Assembly (NCBI RefSeq): GCF_030272615.1
Contig: NC_081415.1
Location: 265,023,925-265,083,924 of the forward strand
Source of the DNA: Cryptomeria japonica
Taxonomy: Eukaryota > Streptophyta > Pinopsida > Cupressales > Cupressaceae
Direction: 5' to 3'
Length of the DNA: 60,000 nucleotides
Position numbers and translations under genes: made by a program. Shown here piece after piece: positions 1-9,791 of this stretch (its first letter is position 1; each line of letters starts with the position of its first letter). The notes beneath the pieces are model-generated. The model was not told the DNA's origin, searched no databases, and saw only the letters and a list, made by a program, of their open reading frames with translations.

Positions 1-16
1 TCTGGTTCAAAAATGG

Positions 17-729
17 TTGTATATTATTTTCTTTAAAGATCCAAAGCGTCAGAAGGAATTTATTAAAAAGCAATTTTGGTCTATTGGTAATGGATGCTTT
101 CGAGGCATTAGGTGGACTCCCAAGGCTAATCATGATGAGGTTCTTGTCCTTTCATGCCCTAGATGGGTCACATTGAAAAATATTCCTCCTGTTCTATGGA
201 ATTGGCTCCCTAAGGCCCTTGCTACCATCGGTGATGTGATTAGGATGGATAAATCTTCATCTCTCATCCCTCACATGAATGCTAGACTTCTCATTTCAAT
301 TTCATAAACCTGGAGTTGACATACCAAGCGAACTTTAGTTTGAGTTGGAAGAAGAGACATTTGTTTGCTTGATTTAATATCTAAGAGCTATTAATGCATG
401 CTTTCTATGTAAAAAAAGAGAGACACATCAGAAAGAACTACCCACTTTTGAAAAACCCTAGTATTTTGCCATCAAATGGAAAAAAAAAACCCTCCTCTAT
501 CTAAGCAGAATTAGATATAACCAAAGTGGCAAGGATCGAATCTATGGTTTTCATTGGGAATGATCAGCTGCCGAAGCACTCAGAGAAGATGGTGCAAGAC
601 AAGTGGAATAAAGAGGTGGCAAAGGTGAAGCTTAATGCAATGAAAGTCCCAAGCCAATCAATGATCCAAGAAGTCACAGCTGCTCATGATGCTCGCAAAG
701 ATGGAGAAAAGGATGATGATGAAATATGA
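17..729 (+). pseudogene. LINE ORF1-like remnant (DUF4283 plus zinc knuckle)
   Basis: This is a decayed nucleic-acid-binding ORF1 protein of a plant LINE. The first 96 residues (17-307) end in a segment of DUF4283 type: PRWVTLKNIPPVLWNW, then an IGDVI/RMD stretch. The reading then shifts frame at about 303 and continues with KPGVDIP and a CFLCKK...H zinc-knuckle-like segment near 390-450. The C-terminal part (526-729, 67 residues, charged and ending in an acidic tail) probably belongs to the same protein, but I do not recognise it on its own. ORF1 proteins bind the LINE RNA. Frameshifts and stops show the copy is dead, and the 5' end lies outside the window. No ORF2 follows, so it is also 3' truncated. 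The family call is fairly sure; the joining of the last part is inference. Confidence 0.6.
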
Positions 730-1235
730 CATAATGCATCCACTTTGGGCTAGTTTTCTTTATTTAAAAAAAAAAACATTTTTCATAGTTATGCAAAAAC
801 TTCGGGACAACTATCCCAAAATACTTTCTGTTGGTTTCGTAACTGTTTTATCAGGGAGTGGCTGAGTTTTCAGGGAGACCCCCCCCCGTTTAGACTATAA
901 ATTAAGTAGAACCGATGGTAGAAGGGTTAGATTTTTGGTAACTGATTTTTAAAAAAACTAGAATGTGTGTTTGTTTTGATATTTTTCTATTCCTAATCAA
1001 AGGAGGAATCAGATGGTTGAAATCTGTGGTGGAAAAAGATTAGTAGATGTATCATTATGTCTTTGATTACATAAAGATATATATATGAAATCTGGTGATA
1101 TTGTTTTTTGGGAGAAGAAAGATCTGTGTATTTTGAATCCGAATAGATAACATGTCTTTGCATATGTTCATCCGATCAAGAAATAGTATTTGATTATTTC
1201 ATTGCAGCTTTTCATTATTCCTCTGATGTTCTTTC
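730..1235. other. non-coding AT-rich stretch
   Basis: No coding signal or repeat structure is recognised here. It contains a short run of C at about 881-888, A-rich tracts, and a small TA run at 1078-1085. Confidence 0.5.
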
Positions 1236-3684
1236 CTTTGAAGATGATGGTACAAATACATGCACCAGAAAACACAATTGAAGATGATGGTACAAATACA
1301 TTGATCCATGATACATTTAGTACTGGCACAGCTGATCATGATGATTAGGATGACCTTGATGTTCATGATTTACCTCTTCTTGAGAAGGCATATGAGCTCC
1401 TTTACAAAGGCTCCCAAACAACTCTTCTCTCTGTTGTATTGTTGTTGGTGAACTTGAAGGTTATGAATGGTTTATCCAACATAACAATCTCTCGTATGTT
1501 AATGTGTGTCATACATGTCATTACAGTTAATAAATGGTGACTCATGTACCATTAATATTCTTTATATTAACACCTCAAACTTTTATTTTGGCTGTAGATT
1601 GATAGGTGAGTTTTTCTTACCACCATCAAATATTCTACCTCGCTCATATCGAGAATTATCTGCCATTATGAAAGATATTGGAATGGAGTATCAAACAATA
1701 GATGCTTGTCCCAATGATCATATTATATATCATAAACAACATGAATTTGGAACAGAATGCCCTGAATTTCATATCAGTAGATATCGAACAGATCAAATAA
1801 CAAAAAAGGTACCTCGCAAGGTTCTTCGTTATATTCCCATTATTCCACATATGCAACGATTATTCAGGTGCACTAGCTTGGCACAATTTATGGATTACCA
1901 TGCACGCAATAGAAGTCGAGATGACATTATTCGAATGCCTGTGGATGGTTCAGCATTTATGGACATAGAAGAAAAGTGGCCACACTTTAAAGAAGAACCT
2001 CATAATCTCAGGCTTTCATTAGCAGCAGATGGTGTCAATCCATTTGGAGAGTTGAGATCCGTTTTCTCGGTGTGGCCTACTTTTGTTATCAACAATAATA
2101 TTCCTCCATGGATGTCAATAAAGAGGGAGCACATAATGTTGGCAATGATTGTTCCAGGTATTTTATCATTTAATAGTCATCTACATTTAATTATAAATAT
2201 TGTAGTAAAATGGTCATAATAATTATGTAATGTTTTTGTTCATTCCACTAGGCAAGTACCAAGTTAAAGATATGAATGTATATATTGAGCCTCTTATCGA
2301 CGAGTTGCTGGAGTTATGGAATGGTGTGACCATGTATGACATCTCTAGACCAATAGGAAAAAGACAATTTCAATTCCATGCAATGCTTGTATGGACAATA
2401 CATGATGCCCTGGGGCTAACACATTTTTGTGGTACGTTATAGTGTTCAAGTTGTGCATGATAATTATAATTATAAAAATTAATAGATTTAATAGAATTAT
2501 ACATTATCTTGTAGGTCTTCAAACAAAGGGAAAATTTGCATGTCCAGTTTGTGGTCCAAAGATGAAATCCCATCATTCAAAAAGTTTAGGAAAGCAGGTG
2601 TTTGATGAGTATAGCCACTTCCTTCACAAAAATCATAAGTACCAGAATACTAAAAGACATGTTTTCAATGGGAAAGAAGAAAATACATCAAAACCATGGA
2701 GAATGACTCCTCATTTATGGAAGTTGGAATATAATAGAATTAATCGTCAAGGTAATGTCATTCCATCTAATGGTTTATGTTTGGAATTTGAATTTTTCTA
2801 TCGTGTTTTGTTTACTGATGATGTAATTGATGATACTGAAGGTCGTCAAGGCATGGATGACCACCTTCCAAAGGGACTAAAAAGTTATCCTAGACAATTC
2901 AGTAGGTTGCCTTACTATGAGAAGCTACAAATTGTGCATTTGTTTGATACAATGCATATTGGAAAGAATATAACAGAGACATTATGGAAAATATTGGATG
3001 GAAGGCGTGACAAAGAAAAAACTATCAAAATTTGTAGTGACATTGTGGAATCCAATCATGCAATGAAAAATGTCCTTCAATCAAATAGAAATGGAGATCG
3101 GATTAATATAAGTGCCCTTCCTTGGTTATTAACGGAGCAACAAAGCAATTCTATAAAAGAAGTCATATGAAAAATTTGATTTCCCACAGGATTTGCTGAG
3201 AACATAAACAATCTCATATCAAAGAAGAGTGAATTTGGGCCAGGGATGAAAATGCATGATTGACATACCTTCATTAAGGTAATTCACGTTCTTGTGTATT
3301 TACTATATATTTGTATACTGCGCATGTACTTTTCATTGTATTATGTTAGAAAACAATGAAAATATCATTTTATAATTGTTGTAGTACGTTTTACCTCTAT
3401 CTCTCCCAGACCACTTCGACAATAATATCAAGCAAGTCATATATGATCTTGGAAAATACATGAGGTAAGTAGTGATGTTTGTACAATTTGTTGTATAGAT
3501 ATTATATTTGCCATTTGTTTTACTTGTTATGCAATATATTTGTATATTATTTTGTAAAGTCTCGTTTATATATTTTTGTGTCTTCAATCCCTTTAATTAG
3601 GTGGTTGTCATCTAAAGAAATCCACAAGGAAGATATAAAATATTGGAAGAGAAAAATCCCTCATCTAATGTGTTACTTTGTTGT
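1236..3684 (+). pseudogene. CACTA (En/Spm) TNP2-type transposase, truncated
   Basis: This is the transposase of a plant CACTA DNA transposon. Parts lie in order. An N-terminal piece (about 1290-1493) includes LLEKAYELLYKG and LKVMNGLSN. The main block (1506-2157) carries LPRSYRELSAIMKDIG, ACPNDHIIY, a CPEFHISRY segment, KVLRYIPIIPHMQRLF and LSLAADGVNPFGELRSVFSVWP. After a probable intron (GT at 2158, AG before 2253) comes VYIEPLIDELLELW. After a second one (about 2432-2515) come TKGKFACPVC and KLQIVHLFDTMHIGKNI. The protein is broken after LPWLLTEQQ (3170). A further piece with WLSSKEIHKEDIKYWKRKIPHLMCYF (3601-3680) stops abruptly. A direct repeat of 21 bp (about 1240-1302) lies at the start. 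Neither CACTA terminus is visible. Confidence 0.85.
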
Positions 3685-4155
3685 TGGGAACTTTCTTTGT
3701 TTTGTCAGGTCTATGTCGGTTGAGGGTAAACTAGTTACTGCCCTTACTGCTTTCCGGGTTATTTTGCAGATAGAATCCAACCATAGAAATTCTCCATGTG
3801 CTCTACTTAGGACAATTCTCACTACTTCTTCCAGAAATTGGGGAATGTTCAGTATTTCCACAAAACCTAGAGTTTCTATAATCTTGTGCTCGGGTTTAAC
3901 CACGCCATGCTCATCACAAATTACATTGGTAAACATTTTCATCAAATCTTCAGAACCTAGTTCTTCTATATTACAATGTATATACATCCTAGGGTCTTCA
4001 GCATAAGCTACACCTTTAGGAATTTTTGAAAACGCTCCTATGGAATCATCTTGCTTAGCTACTTCGGGAATTATTTTAAGCATGGGCCTAGGGTGTTTTA
4101 TGTTTTCCACAATAGTAGGGTTCGCAATAAACTCGGGAGTAGAAGAAGAAGCCAT
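3673..4155 (-). CDS. unrecognised 160-aa ORF, probably the N-terminal part of a repeat-borne protein
   Basis: An uninterrupted reading frame on the minus strand starts at MASSSTPEF and runs 160 codons. It has no transmembrane segment or obvious catalytic motif. The composition is that of a soluble protein with mixed charge. A well-ordered middle includes RMYIHCNIEELG, MKMFTNVICDEHG and ILNIPQFLEEVVRIVLS, and a basic segment with KITRKAVRAVTSLPS follows. The frame ends where the adjoining CACTA transposase sequence ends, so it looks like the N-terminus of a longer protein cut at an insertion boundary. I cannot name a family. It resembles the conserved unknown proteins carried by plant retroelements, but that is inference. 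Confidence 0.4.
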   Translation of the reverse strand: MASSSTPEFIANPTIVENIKHPRPMLKIIPEVAKQDDSIGAFSKIPKGVAYAEDPRMYIHCNIEELGSEDLMKMFTNVICDEHGVVKPEHKIIETLGFVEILNIPQFLEEVVRIVLSRAHGEFLWLDSICKITRKAVRAVTSLPSTDIDLTKQRKFPTTK

Positions 4156-5636
4156 TGAAAAACACCTTTAGCAACCTTAAATTATTCTGAATGCTTGAAA
4201 AGATCACTACATACCTTTGCCTTGAATGTCTTTTCTCTTTTTCGCACTCTCTACTAATTTGAATGGTTAAGGCTACCCTGTTAAGGGATTTTCCAACTGT
4301 TGAGGTGGTTAGAGATCAATAGGTATTACAATGATCTGGTAACAACACTCAATGCCAATGCAGATCTACTTAAGTTCCTCTTCACCTTCTACACTTACAC
4401 TCTACAGGTATCACTTCTCTCCTTTTGGTCTAGCAAGAATCATGTATCCCTTCTCTTGGATACACATAGACAACTTTTGCCAACAACCTTAGAAAGAGAC
4501 ACAACATTGACCTTATAGGAAAATAGATAGGCTAGTAGCATAAACCCTAAACCCTAAACCTATTAGGTTACAAAATTCAAACAGTTTCGTCCTGACCATT
4601 GAGCACACTGCATTAAATGCAAGACATCTTGATCCAAACTCAAGACATTCTACATCGTCTGTTTCCACTGATTTTATGGTGGCTGATAACCCATCACATG
4701 TTATCACTATTTTAGAAACTTCACACATTCCCGAGGTAGATAGGAACAATCTCCCTCATGCAAGATCCTTTACGCACACAGGCTTGCATGGCAACACAAT
4801 CTGTTCTTCTTTACAATGCTAACTCATCACACAATATCATCGGTTGAGCCACACAAGCTTGAAGCACATTAACTGGAAACCCTAAAGTTGAGACTACCAA
4901 CCGGTAGTCATACAGTACTTCCATATGCTAGTTCCCATAACCATATGTGGGTTCATCATGAACAAGCACACCACTTCACTTTGGCACAAATACCGGTTCA
5001 TAGTGTTATACCAGTTCTCACATATGCCGGTTCACACCTCTTCATCATATTGACATCAATGACAACGTACAATGTCATTATGTCCTCATACCATTTCACA
5101 TAATGCCAACAGGCTCCTCACAGGGTGAACTTCAGAAGAATTCAAAAATACTTGTGGGTATTCATCCCCACCATGGTTTTCCCATTTGGGTTTCCACATG
5201 AAAAATAAATGTGTCAAGTAGTGAATGATTTTGTGGATGTGTTTTTGGTATGATTAATATGAATGATTGGTAAATCTGCATAGTTATATCTAAATGATTG
5301 GAAATGATCTAAAATATGTTATTATTAGTATTAGTGAAGTGGTTTAAGGTTTTGATCAAAAGATATTTAAGTTTCAGATCTTTTGCATTATATCACTAAA
5401 GTATTAGGTCAACCGGTAAGGTTTAACAATGCAGCTGCAGATTTGTTAAAGTGACTAAACCAGTAAGCTTTGTGAGTTGATTCTTAGATGAAAATAAGTT
5501 TGGTGAAAATTTAGTTTATTTTACAACTACTGATTCACCCCCCACCTCTTAGTGGTTGACCAGATCTTTATAGTTTCATCATATTATCATAGACTATCCT
5601 CCTTCTCTAAGAACTTATCTTAGGCATCAACATGTT
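4156..5636. other. non-coding stretch with a small interstitial telomere-like tract
   Basis: This is probably the leader or flank of the element carrying the minus-strand ORF. At 4542-4561 two and a half units of the plant telomere repeat (CCCTAAA) occur. Several ACCGGT/CCGGTT motifs lie between 4895 and 5035. No supportable gene was seen. Confidence 0.4.
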
Positions 5637-6450
5637 TTGAGACAAGATGATGTTATGCATTTTATTCATGATATATTTCCTAATATAACATTTAGTAAAA
5701 ATAAATCTTTAGATGAAGAGAATACTTCTTCCCAACATAACAAAATGGAAATGAAAAATGATGATAGAAATAAGATCTCCCTACAAAGATCCATCCCCCT
5801 TCATATATTCATCCATTTGGCCCTTCAAATTACACTTACACAACAAACTTTAATAAGGTCTATAATGAATCTCCTTCCCTTTGCAATTGCAAGAATATCA
5901 TGAGTTTGGCTATGACATGATTTTAAAACTTGGATATAGTGGAAGAGGTCTTGGAAAGATGGAACAAGAAATTAAAGTCCCTATAGAACCCCCTTCATAA
6001 TGCACTAGAGAATGTGTAGGATTTCCTCCCCCTTCTTTACCTATTCTTTAATTGAAAGCTAGTCCTCCTATCCCAAAAGAAGAACATTATATTTATGTTG
6101 ATACTCATTTGAATTTAGCAAAGAGAAAATTTTTGGAAACCCAAACATGATAAAAATATCACTTTTTTTCTATAAAATTCACCAAAAAATTTCAAGTTTA
6201 ATGATGGTAGTTCTTATTGTCTCTTTCATCGTAGTTATGCTCATTCTATTGATGATTGTAAAAAGAAATTTGTTCAAGAGTTATATGATAGGGCTCTTAT
6301 TCATACTACACCTAATGTTACTTTTTTTCCATATCCAAATTTGAAAGAAGTGCCTTATCAATCCTTGTTCAATCCTTGGCCCTATTATGTTGCTCCTCAC
6401 TATGTAATACTAGTAGCTTTCCATTTTGGGGGATCTTTGCCATTCATCAA
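5637..6450 (+). pseudogene. Ty3/gypsy Gag remnant with G-patch-like segment
   Basis: Three short pieces in different frames belong to a decayed gypsy polyprotein. Around 5900-5990 a G-patch-like segment reads LGYSGRGLGKMEQ followed by proline-rich residues. Around 6205-6350, in another frame, a Cys/His segment reads CLFHRSYAHSIDDCKK, followed by TPNVTFFPYPN. This corresponds to the C-x2-H-x5-H-x4-C block and downstream linker seen in many plant gypsy Gag proteins. The first piece (5637-5902, beginning RQDDVMHFIHDIFPN) lies just before. Stops and frameshifts separate all pieces. No protease or RT follows, so the copy is truncated. Confidence 0.5.
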
Positions 6451-6526
6451 ATAATCAGTTTAGTTAGCAATGCAGATTGTAACCAATCGTCAACTATATA
6501 TTGTTGAAAGAATTGTTGGGAATATG

Positions 6527-7044
6527 TGTTGAAGATATAGCTTCGATAGAGATTATCGGCTCTTTATTTATCTTGTCTAGCATTGGCTTCTTAGCTTCCA
6601 TTCCTTCCTTGCCTTGTTTACTGTCAGTGACTCTTCATGTTGCAACGGCTGTCGGTGGAGGTGATGAGGCTGTCGGTGAAGGTGAAGAGGCTGTCCGTGC
6701 AGAAGTAACTGTCCATGCCTCTACCTCTCCCTTCATGTGACTCTTCATTGATATTCCGATATGTTATATTTGTCATTCTTCCTTGTCACGTCTTCCTCTC
6801 CTGCAGCTTTCTTGATCGGCTTCTTCTTCCTTATGATCGTGTCTGTCAGATCAGAAATAGTGTGTATTTCTTTCTGTATACTGAGTTTCAGATATAGGAA
6901 GGTTTTGGTTTGTATTCAAGTTGTATCAGCTGAGTTCATTTTTTATTGATTCATAGAGAATCGAACTCAATAGTATTGCTTGTAAAGATCCTTTTCTGCT
7001 CACTCAATACTGCATCACCGACATACTCTAAAACTCCTTCAACA
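6527..7044. mobile_element. short solo-LTR-like element with perfect 8-bp inverted ends
   Basis: The 518-bp segment begins TGTTGAAG and ends CTTCAACA, which are exact inverse complements with the TG...CA ends of LTRs. Copia LTRs often have this form. The flanking 5-mers (atatg and aatcg) do not match, so there is no target duplication, and no second copy was seen in the window. It could be a solo LTR with an eroded flank, or one LTR of a broken element. No tRNA-complementary site follows directly. Confidence 0.45.
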
Positions 7045-7777
7045 AATCGCATCAACTCTAACTCATAACTATTGGCATTTTTGATGTTTATGTTGTGATT
7101 GTCATTGATGGACAAACACTTGCATTTAGATCCCCTTTATATGTATGAGCTAGAGCTCGACCGGTATCTGTTCCAACTGGTATGTTGTATTCTAGTCTTT
7201 AGACTATTGGTGATTTTGCAGAATGTGTTTCCTAGTCTGAAGTGGTATGTTGAGCCCAAGCGGTTCGTACATCTCAAGCGGTACGAGGGAGCAAAGCAGC
7301 ATAACACATTCTTACCAGTCTTCATTTTTGTCAAACCGGCAACCTGTATTTTGTATGAACCGGTAATACTCTGTGATGAGTTACCAATCCACCAATTGTT
7401 TGACGGTGCCGACACACTGATGGTGCTTCTTGTGTCGTGTTTTTTAGTATGTCTAGATTCATTGAACCTAGGAAATTGTAATGTAATCCTATTTGACTAA
7501 CATGAAATCAGATTCCTTTAAAAGGACATCATGTCTAGGGTTTTAGGTTGCTGCTGAAAGAGTTTATGCTGTGCTAGAGTTTAAGGTGGTTGATGAGTTG
7601 TTGTAAGAGCGATCTCATCTAAGAAGATCAAGTTGTAACTAAGTGAGAGACAGAGAAGACTGAAGTAATGCTGGAATGCATTAACTGTGAGCTATACTAG
7701 ATCTAACCAAGCAATCTGTGTGATTAGATAGATCAAACACTTGTTGATTACTCACATCTTTGACAAGTTTATAGCCC
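7045..7777. other. non-coding, LTR-like sequence
   Basis: This stretch is rich in CCGGT/GCGGT motifs (7160-7370) and ends in sequence that borders the Copia coding fragment. It could be a Copia LTR or leader, but no pair and no clear end were found. Confidence 0.3.
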
Positions 7778-8199
7778 TTAACCGGGTAGGCCCAAAAGCC
7801 TTTTGTAAAATCCTCTAACAAGGTGGTTCACCTCTGTGAATCTAAAATCCTCACTATATATATCTCTAACTACCTTACTTGAACTGATTTTAACAATACA
7901 ATCAAAATTAACATGACACAACCTCTTATGCCATAACCATCTCTCATCAATATGAGCAATCAAACATGTCTTATTACTAGTGTTCAAGTGAAAGATATTA
8001 CCTCTAGTCTGAATATCGGTGCAATCTCCAAACCAGTCTTGTTAATGATTTTGCATTTTCTATCTTTAAACTGAATTTGGAAACCCTTCTCAACCAATTG
8101 ACCAACACTTAGAAGATTATGATTTAATCCTTCTATATAATAGACATTATCAGTATTATTCTTGCCATCCAGAGAAATAATACCTCTACCTTTGATCAT
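7778..8199 (-). pseudogene. Ty1/copia Pol fragment (GAG-pre-integrase domain)
   Basis: Two adjoining minus-strand pieces encode the region of Copia Pol between protease and integrase core. The first (8199-7984) includes GIISLDGKNNTDNVYYIEGL, then NHNLLSVGQLVEKG. The second (7987-7778) includes ERWLWHKRLCHVNFDCIVKI, the H...H zinc-binding part of the GAG-pre-integrase domain. A stop separates them, and the reading degenerates after FTEVNHL. The integrase core, RT and RNase H are absent, so this is a short internal fragment. Confidence 0.75.
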
Positions 8200-8769
8200 A
8201 CATGCTTTTATGAAAGAATATTTTAAAGAGAGTTCACAGACTTTGATTTACAAACATGCTCACTGTATAAATTCAAAACACAACAGAGGCCCAACAATAC
8301 TGATGGTTGGCTGATACTCTCTCATGCCTTATAGGGTAAGGGGGATCAAGCAAATCAATACGTGCGAGGTTTCTAACAACTAATGATAACCATGAACTGA
8401 AGAAAAATACAGAGATAACTGATCACAGAATTATATCACGCCCATAACAACTTTCTCAAGAAAGATTATGAATCTTCAAATTCACAGATTTAAAGAGATT
8501 GCATAACATAGCATTTCATTGATAATCAGCTATTGCATTTTTTAAACAATTCATATGCGAACCAAAATATTATCTGCTGCTCCTAAAAATCTCATTTTTT
8601 GGAACCCTTACAAAGACAAGCTTTTCAGCTTAAATAGCCCCCAGTCTCATAGCTTTTACATAATCAAATTACATTTACTTTGATCAAAGTGAAAGAAACC
8701 ATTTAAAACAATAGGAAAGAAAACTAAATTAACAGCCACTGGAAGGCTGACACTTCATCTTCGGATTAG
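8200..8769. other. non-coding stretch, nothing recognised
   Basis: AT-rich sequence with no coding similarity, simple repeat or terminal structure that I can recognise. Confidence 0.4.
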
Positions 8770-9066
8770 CTAGGCTTCCACCGTGGTAGAGGATGTTACG
8801 GATCTATCTTGCTTTGCCGCAGAACCACACCATTCCAGGTGCATTGCCAAGAAGTTCAGGATGACTTGAAAATAAGGTAGACCAATGTGTAGCTCTCCTC
8901 CTCTATATGTAAAGATAACACCCTTTCCAAATTGGATTCTCTTCATGATACGATCAAGGGAGTTGTTAAAACCCCTCCCCACCCTCCTTTGTATGATGTT
9001 GGTGAAATCAAGTATGTCAAAGAATCCTGAGAATCTTTGCCTACATCTAGAAACTTGAATGCTCAA
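8770..9066 (-). other. unrecognised 98-aa open frame
   Basis: An open frame on the minus strand includes RIMKRIQFGKGVIFTYRGGE and then LHIGLPYFQVILNFL. It ends naturally in TVEA and a stop. It has no known motif. It abuts the 5' boundary of the LINE, so it may be the last exon or end of a protein from an older element. Whether it is coding is uncertain. Confidence 0.2.
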
Positions 9067-9092
9067 TAAATTATGATGAAACCATTAAAAAA

Positions 9093-9791
9093 ATGATGGA
9101 TACCACAAAAAGAATAGAAGATAAAATTAATAATTTTGATCTTGTAGTTATCGCTACCAACCCAATGGACAACACCCTTGATAACCCTTCCCCTAGACGT
9201 ATTGTTCAACAATGAAAGGATGCTAGTGAGGGGAATGACATATCTAATAGTAGAGGTAATTGTCAAAAAAATCTAGACTCCATCTCAAGACCTAAATCTA
9301 GTTTTGATCTAAGTCTTGGGGATACAAAGGCATGCCCCCTAACTAGTACCCTTGAAGGGAAAAAATTGATTGGTCACAGGGGAATTGTTACCCAAGGTGT
9401 TGGGGTGGATTTGGGAGGTTGTATGGAAGCAGCTAACTACAATGGCTCTCTAGATAAGGATATGGATGACATTAATCCTGACGATGACAACCGGTTCTCT
9501 TGGGAAATTGTCCCTTATAACAAAGATCCCAACCAAGAGTTGTTAGTTGAAGCAATGAAATCCTATGGAATCCAAAAAGCAAATAATAAGAAGGTTAAAA
9601 AAAAGAAAGACAACAAAAAGAAGGTTGCCTCCCAGGATTTAGGAGTTGAGCAAAGGTTTGAATTTAAAAGAAAGAGGGGTAGGCCAAACAACTCCATTGC
9701 CTCCTTCCTAGCAAGAAAGGTGATCCTAAGTAGTTGTCTAAGTGCTTTAAAACTTTTAGGGCACCCATGGATACCTCTTCTTAGTCCTTGA
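9093..9791 (+). pseudogene. LINE ORF1, C-terminal part
   Basis: This frame runs from 9093 to 9791 with a single in-frame TGA at about 9213. The second part (9366-9791, 141 residues) is acidic at first (DKDMDDINPDDDN) and then strongly lysine-rich (KKVKKKKDNKKK). It ends with KRKRGRPNNSIASF, an AT-hook-like basic patch of the kind found at the end of plant LINE ORF1 proteins. ORF2 begins immediately after its stop, the usual LINE arrangement. The DUF4283 and zinc-knuckle parts are missing here. Confidence 0.55.

Noticed and set aside
3479-4006. Plus-strand 175-aa frame
   Set aside because: Mostly antisense to the 160-aa minus ORF and crosses the CACTA junction; only its short WLSSKEIHKEDIKYWK part is transposase.
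4542-4561. Telomere
   Set aside because: Only about two and a half CCCTAAA units; an interstitial tract at most.
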